DNA from: Christensenella sp. UBA1782
GTDB lineage: Bacteria > Bacillota > Clostridia > Christensenellales > DTU072
NCBI GenBank assembly: GCA_002315475.1
Contig: DCGI01000058.1
Span: 1-24,176 of the forward strand
Direction: 5' to 3'
Length of the DNA: 24,176 nucleotides
Shown here piece by piece: positions 9,001 through 14,488 of this stretch. The position numbers and the translations under genes were made by a program. Numbering within the stretch: position 1 is the first letter of the stretch; every line of letters begins with the position of its first letter. The notes beneath the pieces are model-generated. The model worked only from the letters and a program-made list of their open reading frames with translations. It had not been told where the DNA came from and searched no databases.

Positions 9001-11562
9001 CATGGCGTCGGCGGTGGCATTGGCGATGACGGTTCCTTTTATATCAACGTTTCTTACGGAATACAGTCCGAAAAGGGCGTTTTCCGATACGTCGATCTTC
9101 TTGGCGGTGATGACGACTCTTTGCGTTCCCACGGTACATAAACCGATACCGCTGGTTGCGTTTCCGGTGCAGGTTATGGTGTGGTCGGTATCGGTATAGT
9201 TGAAATCGACCGCAAAGAATTTAATACCGCAATCGCTGTTGTCGTTCGCTTCCAAACCACCGTTCATCGTCACCGAAGAATAGTGATTGTTGGCTCCGTC
9301 GCCGTCACAGTAAAAACCGATTTCGTTATTGTTAAACGACACGTTTTCGTAACCGGTAATCGTTACGGTAGCTTGTCTTACGAATAAACCGTATTTCGTG
9401 TTATTATCCAAAGAAACCGCAGCATCCGCTTTGGTCGTCGTGATACTGACGGTATGCGCAATACCCTCTTCGTATTCAGCGGTTTGCGCCAATCCGCTCC
9501 CGGCGTTATTCGAAGCGGTCAAAGAACCGACGGCATAGAAGGTAACACTATTGTAAACTTGCGCACCCGAACCGCCGTTATACGAAAGGTCGACCGAATC
9601 TATCGAAGAAACGGAAAGACCGTTGCTTGCATAGATACCGGCATAACCGTTATGGCAAATCTCGACCGACTTGTATTTTTGAATAATTACGTTATCGGCG
9701 TAGATACCTTGAAATCTGTTATAGTTTAAGGCTACGGTATCGTTCTTACCGGTTCTGCCTTCCATCGTGAGGGTGCCGTTAGGAACGTAAATGGCGGTGC
9801 CCATGAGGTTCTTATCGGCGGTCCCTTCCGCGGAAACGCTTCCGACGATTTTGAGGTCGCCGTTGACTACGTCTATCGAATAGTGATCGCAAATATCGTT
9901 CTTAATGGTGATATTTCCTTCAAAAACCGTCTTACCGGCATTGGATTGGTCGATTTGTACGGAAGCACCGTTATTGTGCGAGGTATTGCCGTCCAAGGTA
10001 ATATCCCCTTTGACGTAAATCTCGCCGTCGGCGTTCGACGTGTTCAACACGTAAATACAAGAGCCTGCCCAATAGCTGGTGGAGTTCCCGATAAAATCGA
10101 CTTTTGCGGGATGATCGGTGTTCTTGTTGATGAGAAGGTCACCGCTCTCTACGTACAAACAGGTTCCGTAATAATAGGAGAAGTTATTCTTGAACAGGAA
10201 AGAGTCACCCTCTTGTTCGCCGTTCAAAATAATATTACCTTTGTTCACGGCGATACCCGCATGGTTGGAGGTAACGGTACGGTTGTTTTCAACGACCAAA
10301 GAACCCGTCAGCGTAAAGTTTCCTTCGTTGACATAGATGCCGGCATAGTTTTGTTGCGCAACGTTGTCTTTCAATACCAATTTTCCCGTCACCGTCACAT
10401 CGGCTTTGAAATACACCGAGAACAAGTAGTTTGCACAGGTATTCCCGATAAAGGATACGGGATCGTCCCTGTCGGAATTGATGTAGATTGGACTGTTGTT
10501 TCCGGTATACGAAATGGCGCCACCGGAACTTGTTGTTTTATTATACAAGAATTTTACGGAATCCTGAATGATAAAATCACCGTTGTTGCAAGTAACGGCT
10601 AAAACACCACCGGAGTTACGGATAAATTCACTCTTACCGGCAATAACGATTTTCGTGAAAGTACCTCTCAAAAACGTCGGGTTATAATTCGCTTTGTTCC
10701 CGATGCCTTTTCCTCCGTACATATAAAACTCCGCTCCCTCCTTCATGGAGCAGAACGGCGCACTGTACGCGCTGTTGCCGACGACGTTTCCGCCGTACAT
10801 ATTGAAGACCAGGTTTTCGTTGAAATTAAACATACTGGTGGAAGTGCCGGTGTAGCCCGTCAACGCACCGCCGACGATTTTTTCGCCGCCGGCTACCGAA
10901 TCGATGGTTTCGTAGCGTTCGTCGGCGTCGTAGTCGTGACAATACCGTACTTGCGGATTCCCGTTGCCGCAATCGTAAAGGTTCATGTTACCTTTTAAGG
11001 TAAACCGATAAATATTGCTAAACGAGGAGCCGGGTATCGGATCTAGATCAAAAATAAAATCGTGACCGCATAAACAAAGATTAAACGTCTTGCCTTCGGG
11101 TACGGTAATATAGGCCTTTAACCTCACGTCGCCCGACAAGCAATAATAGGATTGATTGTCGAAATCAAAGTTGCTTCCGGTGATCGTTCCGCTGAGATAG
11201 GTCGGCGAATGACTGCAACAGTCGCAAAGGAAATTTGCTTTGTATTCGTAGTCGTTGACCTGTGCCCAACCGTTAAAGGACGAACCCTTGTTTGCGGTAG
11301 CGGTAAGGACGGCAGATTCGTCACCAACGGTCAGCGTCAACGTGTTTCCGTTGACGGTGTAAGTCGGTGCCTGCGTCAAACTCGTCAAAGCAAGGTCACC
11401 GGTCTGCGATACCGTACCTTGCAGTTCGTTGCAGCGAATAATAACGTCGTTACCATCGGCGAATGCAACTTGGCCGTTTCCGATAATCGATACGCCCGCC
11501 ATCAACAATACGGCGACCAACAAAATCGAAAACGTCATGAGCAATCTTGTTCTTGTTTTCAT
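1..11562 (-). CDS. Giant secreted multi-module beta-helix/Ig-like/InlB-repeat surface protein (C-terminus beyond the window)
   Basis: The frame runs from ATG 11562 to base 1 with no stop (3,854 codons); the end is missing. GGAGGA lies 10 nt before the ATG. Residues 1-35 form a Sec signal peptide (basic MKTRTR, hydrophobic core, cleavage likely after VAFA). A long parallel beta-helix with recurring xGxIxxN-type rungs follows (about 10835-6480). Then come cycles of a CLNG-type head, beta-helix, cap and an Ig-like domain with YxWY (3451-3468, 5095-5115, 1660-1680, 420-435). A jelly-roll-like segment lies near 3400-2980. Two InlB/Flg_new-type repeats, with GW or QW and YW or IW ends, lie at about 1000-1230 and 500-735. 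These families suggest an extracellular adhesin or surface fibre; no catalytic motif was seen. The anchoring signal should lie off-window. The reading frame is certain, the function is inference. Confidence 0.9.
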   Translation of the reverse strand, partial: MKTRTRLLMTFSILLVAVLLMAGVSIIGNGQVAFADGNDVIIRCNELQGTVSQTGDLALTSLTQAPTYTVNGNTLTLTVGDESAVLTATANKGSSFNGWAQVNDYEYKANFLCDCCSHSPTYLSGTITGSNFDFDNQSYYCLSGDVRLKAYITVPEGKTFNLCLCGHDFIFDLDPIPGSSFSNIYRFTLKGNMNLYDCGNGNPQVRYCHDYDADERYETIDSVAGGEKIVGGALTGYTGTSTSMFNFNENLVFNMYGGNVVGNSAYSAPFCSMKEGAEFYMYGGKGIGNKANYNPTFLRGTFTKIVIAGKSEFIRNSGGVLAVTCNNGDFIIQDSVKFLYNKTTSSGGAISYTGNNSPIYINSDRDDPVSFIGNTCANYLFSVYFKADVTVTGKLVLKDNVAQQNYAGIYVNEGNFTLTGSLVVENNRTVTSNHAGIAVNKGNIILNGEQEGDSFLFKNNFSYYYGTCLYVESGDLLINKNTDHPAKVDFIGNSTSYWAGSCIYVLNTSNADGEIYVKGDITLDGNTSHNNGASVQIDQSNAGKTVFEGNITIKNDICDHYSIDVVNGDLKIVGSVSAEGTADKNLMGTAIYVPNGTLTMEGRTGKNDTVALNYNRFQGIYADNVIIQKYKSVEICHNGYAGIYASNGLSVSSIDSVDLSYNGGSGAQVYNSVTFYAVGSLTASNNAGSGLAQTAEYEEGIAHTVSITTTKADAAVSLDNNTKYGLFVRQATVTITGYENVSFNNNEIGFYCDGDGANNHYSSVTMNGGLEANDNSDCGIKFFAVDFNYTDTDHTITCTGNATSGIGLCTVGTQRVVITAKKIDVSENALFGLYSVRNVDIKGTVIANATADAMTRYGLYSQGAEMTYNNNTDDDYIESKYHTIAGICANDNGNLIITGYKKVDVSNNDSGILVYMNGSTTSTISAKDIVAVNDTAHTYDDSDFIDGIYAQNGSLRLEGNITIDNHLGYGIGVKKNGNLEIEKIADTDTLSIHNCGCDAIFVAQGSIHILYSQSATIDIDTADFGINVQDSAANDPSKYTCQIKAGTLSVKNIAASMTALYAGGNNKILVVADILIKNDDTTKKIAYGIQFACLTKNIFPDSEIRGSIDISDVTATAIYVYDRNLRLTGGATDTISLAHCGGNGITLTRGYLRIDGVSSVVLDDVQFVGINMSNLKYDSHVKADVTMTNIGSYGMRAEVENTDMATYPGKFTYEGMFTASDSYYGMGFKNIDVTITGGLDISNMQKDRITQCEAAAMFVNGGSATVTITKTSKIYDNTYAAGTSGEGGAIVAQDGTFVLNGNDMLTVENNGKDTGYFIYGGAFCFRNEDATVTGVEFYKNKAVEKGGAVYAYAREDCATAKLTLQGCTFGAENKGNYAGLKGGAVYVEGKIPATITSCTFQFNESNYSGGALYVGYTTTIEKCYFYQNTSKSDGGALVVDKGTCTIDGTNGETTFTQNKSTTGKGGAIMGDLSGNKIIVKNNVVFSHNTAALSGGAVYSSGTVELNGGSFSYNEAGKDGGAVCVTGELTDALKITAPAEDSPVSFTYNSASIGGAIFAKSINANGILVQNNDATENTGGMYIREGTVRNATVSENSAKTSGAFYVSDKATFKSCTFSENHVDEYGGVSVINVEMAVNLVDVTITENTAQTGASVFYCRGELNLNGVTITDNEIASPADIEPAALYIIGRLTVGEIETKTNTITGNTYLSGTDKKEANVYLYYKADMTVADMKNDSEIGLSSFYESYIGKPQQISTEVAASLKDYDQYFTCDHEEYEIHAYKVEEKYYLYETAPWIEYEGILFDSYWLPRMEYVETGNYILKQGKTYATSSYTITDSIEVNLYLNGQELYLDKRTICVYGGKFGIYDGSTEKHYFVQNAEYKNWEPSENNTPTDLWVEGGCIYGIALTSTVTSCNVLYLSKYSNSSSGTVNNSYALLHSGNIIASSHAVDIEPNQTFEMQGGSIQGCCYDGIAVSRGIVHNYYGNFIMTGGVISNNYLRNNYNAVDGSGYYEMGGTAYIWNNFGLEESKYAGLQTNFRFYVSKQNMRYLKISDTKPLESGAKIGISVQMDYFDNEGGVGFYMPLTESGKAGYQYFVTDNAWYAVAPVENNIDTENGECIGYVCRIQEQPATENDCTLVVNEERFSDESFVVSYAWYRENVGTDVVCTEAKLNLSTVEDGSYICVVTFKSDSEEYSYKSRKIHYSDNVIYETIFKTDLMTRNTGLNYNKVLESGRYYLDYDIKYMNCNVIIEEGSVVELCLNGKYLNMSAYHIVNNGTFTLQDCDNAPKRYIAKDGTSIEVKDSKIFGVDDLTEVQEGVIYGDWVNYNDGTEYYNSGAFLANNGTANLFGGIICGSRSYFGAAVLNDADGVLNLNGVTFFGNSSYCDYPETIERATYATYNIVDAGAVMNFGKIYMTTAKFIKNYAAYGAAIANMSGAYFQMDDGIFEENSTFCFNYLDADKEGNGGAVYNAGEMVVNGGLFSGNSAARLGGAICNIGTLTVNGGSFIGNESMSAGGAIYNDNIAVIQNTVIQQNVARGNLDSRGAGIYNKGLLDLYDVTITENETGYFGGGIYACEEGRVLLGKKVVICDNVGLGGKANDFHVGLGYTGNAEIEFSTEVGKEPTQDTRIGVTTDLDLFVGEKIYFCDQTAYLVNMFNDDDTYILKEEEGNLGFFVRTIENPVKANDYTYTVSDENYSGEITYNWYRVSALNEYDASLTSTLAATNNTVGVHSKGAWTTDPKKLKTQYAVLLRSLVKGDMVYFTAQYNVPEGMEYTSYVALVNVTDESIYCFTHKNFQEEFLWMIPQGGNYYIYVAAFGTDGTEYSVTIDNICLLKSTSRVAQTGNRFNPTDMLDGPYACIATGSKGDTVDFKYMSEVIYIHDCDYYHDVIEQEIISSRFDGGKLASGTYYLRDSITLKENLVIAEGETVTICLNGNAIMVGDFCIENHGTLTITDCRDTNLYYVTYNEQKKIWSLSKNNLQTDRTINGGVIAGYTGKGGNGAAVVNYGSFTMYAGSFVGNMVAVKNTGTTNMKGEYVSFGHVELGNVLFFGNGSSGYGSAINNTYGTVEINGAIFEENNALMGTVYTESLFEPNVKTGEKELVVGTGIVTMNNGIIRNNTADYGGAIVCSNGTYIMNDGEIYGNTAKFGGAVNNESALYCFQMNGGTIYDNHASVAGGGIYNNKGVVKISGNATVKDNTAGDDNHPENVYTNVALQVTGALSGEIGVTYGDCLMTMEPFAVTGENADEYSSCFTSDSDYYLIRHEGNVVTLIPIAFSTQPTKDSDFNGYLNDDEVTYQWYKKEFVERRVISSYENFTATNANSMDFKIEGTFKVGDIVTFDTNVEVDTVNTVITYGTSATPYTLKFDSKTKQARFVISIASASMQINLALKKIEETVTVSNVYVSRETLLKGCVDTKINNVTAYGEGIYFSRATHKTATVDSILVPTYRVTFNGNESTSGTDTTVLYNFAGATVTLPTETNYRKADMKFLGWNTDAEQTVPLDLTYEITVGDKEMFAIWTPKKVISVINTEPQTYFSKSGAEFVVKFTKETTLKASEFTVLYRSESANDFTKTVPTKYGVYYVKLVREEDKENDGYASCALEIPDAFILGYKVVVDANGGKGTYTYETVLFDGDEFVVPTGDAFIRDGYTFSQWYMYEDETSGKNLTNIQYESDIISIHNNTTFYAYWIVDIDTQPTSTKPTVEISATDADYQWYVGTVQEVSVTQDLVGELEGDRYVASFAVGGVTMKDGDRIILTMNGVGEIGVNTKNRMITPVRNGYAEINYIKDTYGTSPFTIYATDPFTIENVVVIHYEGTEIKGEILPTIDQAKVTTSKQYFCKITYKACSGINTKTLF
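2560..2885 (-). repeat. Head module copy 4 of the giant protein (ICLNG)
   Basis: It encodes SGTYYLRDSITL, VIAEGETVTICLNGNAI, IENHGTLTITDCRD and then GGVIAGYTGKGGNG. Closest in pattern to copy 3, and it shares the GYTG end with copy 1. A last beta-helix with GGAIVCSNG and GGGIYNN rungs follows. Confidence 0.65.
4640..4905 (-). repeat. Head module copy 3 of the giant protein (LCLNG)
   Basis: It encodes SGRYYLDYDI, VIIEEGSVVELCLNGKYL, IVNNGTFTLQDCD. It is a canonical copy with both cysteines, followed by beta-helix rungs of the GGAVYN / GGAICN type. Confidence 0.65.
5890..6150 (-). repeat. Head module copy 2 of the giant protein (LYLNG variant)
   Basis: It encodes NYILKQGKTY, then SIEVNLYLNGQELYL and an IYDG core. 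This is the most diverged copy: Cys of CLNG is Tyr and the LxDC cysteine is absent. It restarts a shorter beta-helix after the long one. Confidence 0.5.
6640..7710 (-). repeat. FxxN / GGA[ILV] repeat block of the giant protein
   Basis: About eleven rungs alternate FxxN (for example FQFN, FSHN, FSYN, FTYN) with GGA plus a hydrophobic residue (GGAIVA, GGAFCF, GGAVYA, GGAVYV, GGALYV, GGALVV, GGAIMG, GGAVYS, GGAVCV, GGAIFA). This is the signature of polymorphic outer-membrane-protein (Pmp)-type beta-helices, best known from Chlamydia adhesins. The rest of the long helix lacks the pattern, so this is a distinct sub-block. Confidence 0.7.
10835..11150 (-). repeat. Head module copy 1 of the giant protein (LCLCG variant)
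   Basis: It encodes YYCLSGDVRL, then VPEGKTFNLCLCGHDF, a core ending in LYDCG, and GGALTGYTG before the first beta-helix. This is the pattern of the later heads (YxLxxD, V/IxEG, CLNG, LxDC, GGxIxGYTG) with CLNG changed to CLCG. It resembles the CLNGH-type heads of clostridial beta-helix proteins. Confidence 0.6.
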
Positions 11563-11618
11563 GGATTGATATTCCTCCAATTTTCGTCAAGGGCATAACT
11601 CGCCCCATAGTTATATAT

Positions 11619-11647
11619 ATTTTATAGCATACAAGAATATAAGTCAA
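11619..11647 (-). promoter_or_regulatory. SigA-type promoter of the giant surface-protein gene
   Basis: On the minus strand TTGACT (11642-11647), a 17-nt spacer and TAAAAT (11619-11624) stand about 57 nt before the ATG. An AT-rich tract follows the -10. The predicted leader is about 50 nt and ends in the GGAGGA ribosome site. Confidence 0.75.
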
Positions 11648-11944
11648 GGTTTTTTTAGTAAAAACATTAACATTATTTGAAATTTTTTTTGACAACGGTT
11701 TTTCGGCTATCCCCAAAGAGATAAAAAAGTTAAAACAAATAAAATATTTGTTTTAAGTTTCAAAAAAACAAAGGAATATTGCTTTATTGCACCTTCGGGA
11801 GGCGGATCCGACGTCTTTCCCGCAAAAAAACTTTTCCGTTCGTCCTTTCATTCCGCTTAGCAACGAAAAAGAAAAAACACTTCCCGAATCGAATCGTTTT
11901 TCTCGAAATCTTCTCGGCGTGCAGGCGGAACGGGAATTGGGGGG
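11648..11944. other. Divergent intergenic spacer between the giant gene and the phosphoesterase
   Basis: About 300 bp without a convincing gene. It is AT-rich next to the giant-gene promoter. Apart from the palindrome at 11730-11756 I see no hairpin with a T tract, no tRNA and no ORF with a ribosome site. Two short ORFs crossing it lack ribosome sites and recognisable content. Confidence 0.6.
11730..11756. repeat. Perfect 27-bp AT-rich palindrome, candidate operator
   Basis: TTAAAACAAATA, a 3-nt AAA centre, then TATTTGTTTTAA: 12-bp arms with no mismatch. It lies 83 bp upstream of the giant-gene -35 and about 190 bp upstream of the phosphoesterase -35. It has no flanking T tract suitable for termination. 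It could bind a dimeric regulator or act as a bent or cruciform element; the role is inferred. Confidence 0.45.
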
Positions 11945-11973
11945 TTGACAAAAAAGGCGGTTGATACTATAAT
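11945..11973 (+). promoter_or_regulatory. Perfect consensus SigA promoter of the phosphoesterase gene
   Basis: TTGACA (11945-11950), a 17-nt spacer and TATAAT (11968-11973) match the consensus at every position. Start of transcription near 11980 gives a leader of about 24 nt holding AGGAGG at 11990-11995. Confidence 0.9.
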
Positions 11974-12003
11974 TGAGCCAATTCAAAATAGGAGGATTAT
12001 CTC

Positions 12004-13356
12004 ATGAAAAACATTTGCAAAACCATTTCCGCATGGTCGAAAAAGAAAAAAATCGGCATGTCCGTCGTCGCCTTTTTTGTCATTCTTTGCATCATTGCCG
12101 CCATTGTGGTACCCGTCGAATTCTGTATCGTCGTCGGCGAAGCTTCGGAAATCATGTGGCAACCGACCGACACGTTCTCGACCGACTGTGCCGCCGCTAC
12201 CCTACGGAAGGATCCGAACAAGGACTTCGTTATCGTCAATTTTGCCGATATGCAAGCCGATCTGCCGTCCGACTTTGCCAAAACGGGCGAAATCTATAAG
12301 ACCATCAAAAAGGTAGTCGACCAAACGCATCCCGATCTTATCACCCTTTCGGGTGATAACGCATGGTTCCCGCCCACCCGTCAAAGCTACAAAGCCATCT
12401 GTAACATGTTGGACAGCTTCGAAATCGCTTGGACGTTCGCTTTCGGAAACCACGATCATCAAGGGAACGCCGACCTCGAATGTCTGATTGATATCGTGCA
12501 AGCGGAATCGAAATACGCCATCACCAACAAAGGTCCTCGTTCGGTTGACGGCGTCGGCAATATATTCATCAACGTCGTGGAAAAACAAGGAAACGGCTTG
12601 GACAAAATCGTTCATACCGTCTTTATGTTGGACAGCGGTGACAGCGGCGTACAATACACCGACGAACAAAAGGCACAATGCTACGATTACAACTTCCTTA
12701 CCCAATCCGACATAAACACCGTCAAAACCAACGCCGCAAATCTGAAAGACCAATATTTCAAAGATTGCACGATGGATTTCGACGACTACCCGTACTTGGG
12801 AAAAATCCAAAAAGATAAAAACGGTAACGACGTGTGCAGCGTAGCCACGAGCTACGACGGAATCACCTACTCGCAAGTGGAATGGTACAAATGGGTTTTG
12901 GAAGGCAACAAGCAAGTCAACGTCAATAACGGCTTTACCGTCGATCCCATGCCCGAATCCACCTGCGTATTCCACATTCCTTTCTATCAATACTACACCG
13001 CGTACAAAACTTGGTTACAAGCCATAGAAAATAACGATACCGCCACGTTGACCGAAATGGCGGCGGTCGGCAGAATGAGATATAACGAAACGTCGGGGTG
13101 CACCGGCATGAACAACGGACTGTTCGACGCCATGGTCACGCTCGGCAGTACCAAAAACGTTATTACGGGACACGACCACGTCAACGATTTCTCTTTGGTC
13201 TATCAAGGCATCCGCCTTACCTACGGCGTAAAGACCGGTAACGAATGTTATTGGACGAACGACGGCACCATGAACGGCGGCACGAAAATCACACTCGGAA
13301 ACGGTGGAAATTATACGAAATTGGAACAAATTTATATTGACGATTACGCTAAATAA
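12004..13356 (+). CDS. Membrane-anchored calcineurin-like metallophosphoesterase
   Basis: 450 residues; ATG follows AGGAGG by 8 nt. The basic N-terminus (KKKK, 13-16) and hydrophobic residues 17-44 form a signal anchor with the enzyme outside. Metallophosphoesterase motifs appear in order: FADMQ (D82, with Gln where many members have His), LSGDN (D118), FGNHDH (N149, H150), a histidine in FHIPFYQYY (H324), and TGHDH (H390, H392). Layout and length resemble Dcr2/purple-acid-phosphatase-like bacterial enzymes, so hydrolysis of extracellular phosphate esters is likely; the substrate is unknown. Single-gene unit with its own promoter and terminator. Fold very likely, substrate open. Confidence 0.9.
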   Translation: MKNICKTISAWSKKKKIGMSVVAFFVILCIIAAIVVPVEFCIVVGEASEIMWQPTDTFSTDCAAATLRKDPNKDFVIVNFADMQADLPSDFAKTGEIYKTIKKVVDQTHPDLITLSGDNAWFPPTRQSYKAICNMLDSFEIAWTFAFGNHDHQGNADLECLIDIVQAESKYAITNKGPRSVDGVGNIFINVVEKQGNGLDKIVHTVFMLDSGDSGVQYTDEQKAQCYDYNFLTQSDINTVKTNAANLKDQYFKDCTMDFDDYPYLGKIQKDKNGNDVCSVATSYDGITYSQVEWYKWVLEGNKQVNVNNGFTVDPMPESTCVFHIPFYQYYTAYKTWLQAIENNDTATLTEMAAVGRMRYNETSGCTGMNNGLFDAMVTLGSTKNVITGHDHVNDFSLVYQGIRLTYGVKTGNECYWTNDGTMNGGTKITLGNGGNYTKLEQIYIDDYAK

Positions 13357-13372
13357 AAATAACTTTTTCGTT

Positions 13373-13406
13373 AAAAAAGCGTTCTGCTTATGCGGAACGC
13401 TTTTTT
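13373..13406 (+). terminator. Intrinsic terminator after the phosphoesterase gene
   Basis: AAAAAAGCGTTC (13373-13384) pairs with GAACGCTTTTTT (13395-13406) around a 10-nt loop, 16 nt after the stop. The A and T flanks let it work in both directions, so it may also stop transcripts coming from the acetyltransferase gene. Confidence 0.9.
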
Positions 13407-13428
13407 CCTATAATTCATTTTTTTTTGC

Positions 13429-13450
13429 AAAAACAGATCCTACTGTTTTT
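13429..13450 (-). terminator. Weak hairpin after the acetyltransferase gene
   Basis: AAAAACAG, a 6-nt loop, CTGTTTTT. The arm supplies a T run on either strand but there are only two G-C pairs. It lies about 55 nt after the acetyltransferase stop, just before the stronger bidirectional terminator. Confidence 0.35.
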
Positions 13451-13503
13451 ATGTAAATACGGCGTAAAATATACGGATACAAATACCGAAACGTCGGACG
13501 AAC

Positions 13504-14010
13504 TCAAATCTTTTTTTCCATCCAAACTATATCGTAATACCTTCCGAATTTATACCCGCACCAAGAAAACAAACCCACCTTTCGGAAACCCGTCTTTTCG
13601 TGGAAAAGGATACTGTCTTTCATCAAATAGGTATCCTCTTCTTCGTTATAAGCTATACAGGCGTACGTATTGTTGATTCCGTTTTGCCGCAACGTTTCTT
13701 CCAAAGCACCGTACAAAAGTCTCCCCGCGCCCATCCTTCTCTTATCGTGACGCACGTAAATACTGACTTCGCAAGAATGGCAATATGCTTCTCTTTTTTT
13801 CAAAGAAGTTGCATACGCGTATCCGAGTATTTCTCCGTTTTCCACCACTTTTATATACGGGTATTTCTTCTTGATTTTGAGTATCCTTTTACAAAACGCA
13901 AAAACCGACGGCACCTTATATTCAAACGAAACCGCCGTCTTAACAACGTAGTAGGCGTATATATCTCGCAGCTTTTTTCCGTCCCGCACAGACACGTTTT
14001 CGATTTCCAT
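13504..14010 (-). CDS. GNAT N-acetyltransferase, phosphinothricin acetyltransferase-like
   Basis: 168 residues, full length for the PAT/MnaT group. The N-terminal part YVVKTAVSFEY is the usual substrate-side segment of that group. The acetyl-CoA pyrophosphate loop is RRMGAG (91-96) after EVSIYV. The C-terminus HEKTGF ... GYKFGRYYDIVWMEK is typical of PAT-like enzymes, which acetylate small amines (methionine derivatives, phosphinothricin) in the cytoplasm. An AAGGA-type site precedes the ATG. It starts about 48 nt after the end of the repaired XRE reading frame, so the two may be co-transcribed. Family clear, substrate not. Confidence 0.88.
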   Translation of the reverse strand: MEIENVSVRDGKKLRDIYAYYVVKTAVSFEYKVPSVFAFCKRILKIKKKYPYIKVVENGEILGYAYATSLKKREAYCHSCEVSIYVRHDKRRMGAGRLLYGALEETLRQNGINNTYACIAYNEEEDTYLMKDSILFHEKTGFRKVGLFSWCGYKFGRYYDIVWMEKKI

Positions 14011-14058
14011 ACCGCTTCCTTTCTTCGCCGACGACCGCCCCTTCTTACCGCTTTTTAT

Positions 14059-14153
14059 CTATAAACTCGTTAAAAAATCATTGAGTAATTGCTTCTGCAC
14101 TGCGGAAAGCGAATCGACGGTCAACGGCTTCTCGACAACGTCTTCGGAAAAAA
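14059..14153 (-). pseudogene. Out-of-frame C-terminal tail of the XRE regulator
   Basis: Read with one extra T, the sequence gives SEDVVEKPLTVD..., then LSAVQKQLLNDFLTSL and a TAG at 14059-14061. It is a charged then amphipathic-helical end like many short XRE proteins. In the given sequence the frame instead stops at 14121. A one-base deletion, a base-calling error in the homopolymer, or slippage on T6 would each explain it. Confidence 0.6.
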
Positions 14154-14342
14154 CTGTACGAAAGTAATACCCAACGCTTGACAAATATATCCTAAAAATT
14201 CTACCGTAGGACTCTTTCTGCCCGCTTCCAAATCATTGATATGCGTAGGAGAAATACCGGCTTGATTCGCAAGGGCATTCTTCGTCATTTTCTTTTTATT
14301 TCTGAAATACGCTATCCTTTCACCTACTTCTTTAGCCGTCAT
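14121..14342 (-). CDS. XRE-family helix-turn-helix regulator, tail lost by apparent frameshift
   Basis: As read, 73 residues. I chose ATG 14342 because AAGGAG (14350-14355) sits 7 nt upstream; a GTG at 14348 would overlap that site. Residues 4-60 form a Cro/CI-type HTH: VGERIAYFRNKKKMTKNALA, then GISPTHINDLEAGRKSP and LGYICQALGI. After VQFF the frame ends in PKTLSRSR. Adding one T to the T6 run (14148-14153) restores a longer tail ending at 14059 (about 94 residues), which looks like the usual end of this family. Probably an autoregulator acting on the AAGCTATAG sites upstream. DNA-binding family sure; whether the gene is broken or the read is wrong is open. Confidence 0.85.
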   Translation of the reverse strand: MTAKEVGERIAYFRNKKKMTKNALANQAGISPTHINDLEAGRKSPTVEFLGYICQALGITFVQFFPKTLSRSR

Positions 14343-14358
14343 AACCACACTCCTTTTC

Positions 14359-14453
14359 TAAGCTATAGCTTATATTACTATGTTTATTTCCAATATATTT
14401 AAGCTATAGTGTTGCATTTTATAAGCTATTGTGTCATTATAGATATACTATAG
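14359..14453. promoter_or_regulatory. Array of four AAGCTATAG operator-like sites
   Basis: Site 1 is a perfect 14-bp palindrome TAAGCTATAGCTTA (14359-14372). Half-site-like copies are AAGCTATAGTG (14401), AAGCTATTGTG (14423) and ATACTATAGTT (14445), the last three spaced exactly 22 bp. The array sits directly upstream of the XRE gene and its ribosome site. Autoregulation through it is inference. Confidence 0.6.
14412..14440 (+). promoter_or_regulatory. Possible weak divergent promoter inside the operator array
   Basis: TTGCAT (14412-14417), 17 nt, CATTAT (14435-14440). The -10 matches four of six bases. An AAGCTATTG site fills the spacer, so a bound regulator would block it. It would read toward 14489. 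Confidence 0.25.
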
Positions 14454-14488
14454 TTTCAATAAGAAGGACATACAAAGGAAGAAAAACT

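Noticed and set aside
11450..11716. Minus-strand ORF spanning the giant-gene start
   Set aside because: Runs through the promoter and ribosome site of the giant gene in another frame; no domain.
11779..11964. Plus-strand ORF in the divergent spacer
   Set aside because: No ribosome site; ends within the phosphoesterase promoter; basic low-complexity content.
12202..12990. Minus-strand ORF of 262 codons
   Set aside because: Antisense to the well-supported phosphoesterase, without ribosome site or recognisable domain.
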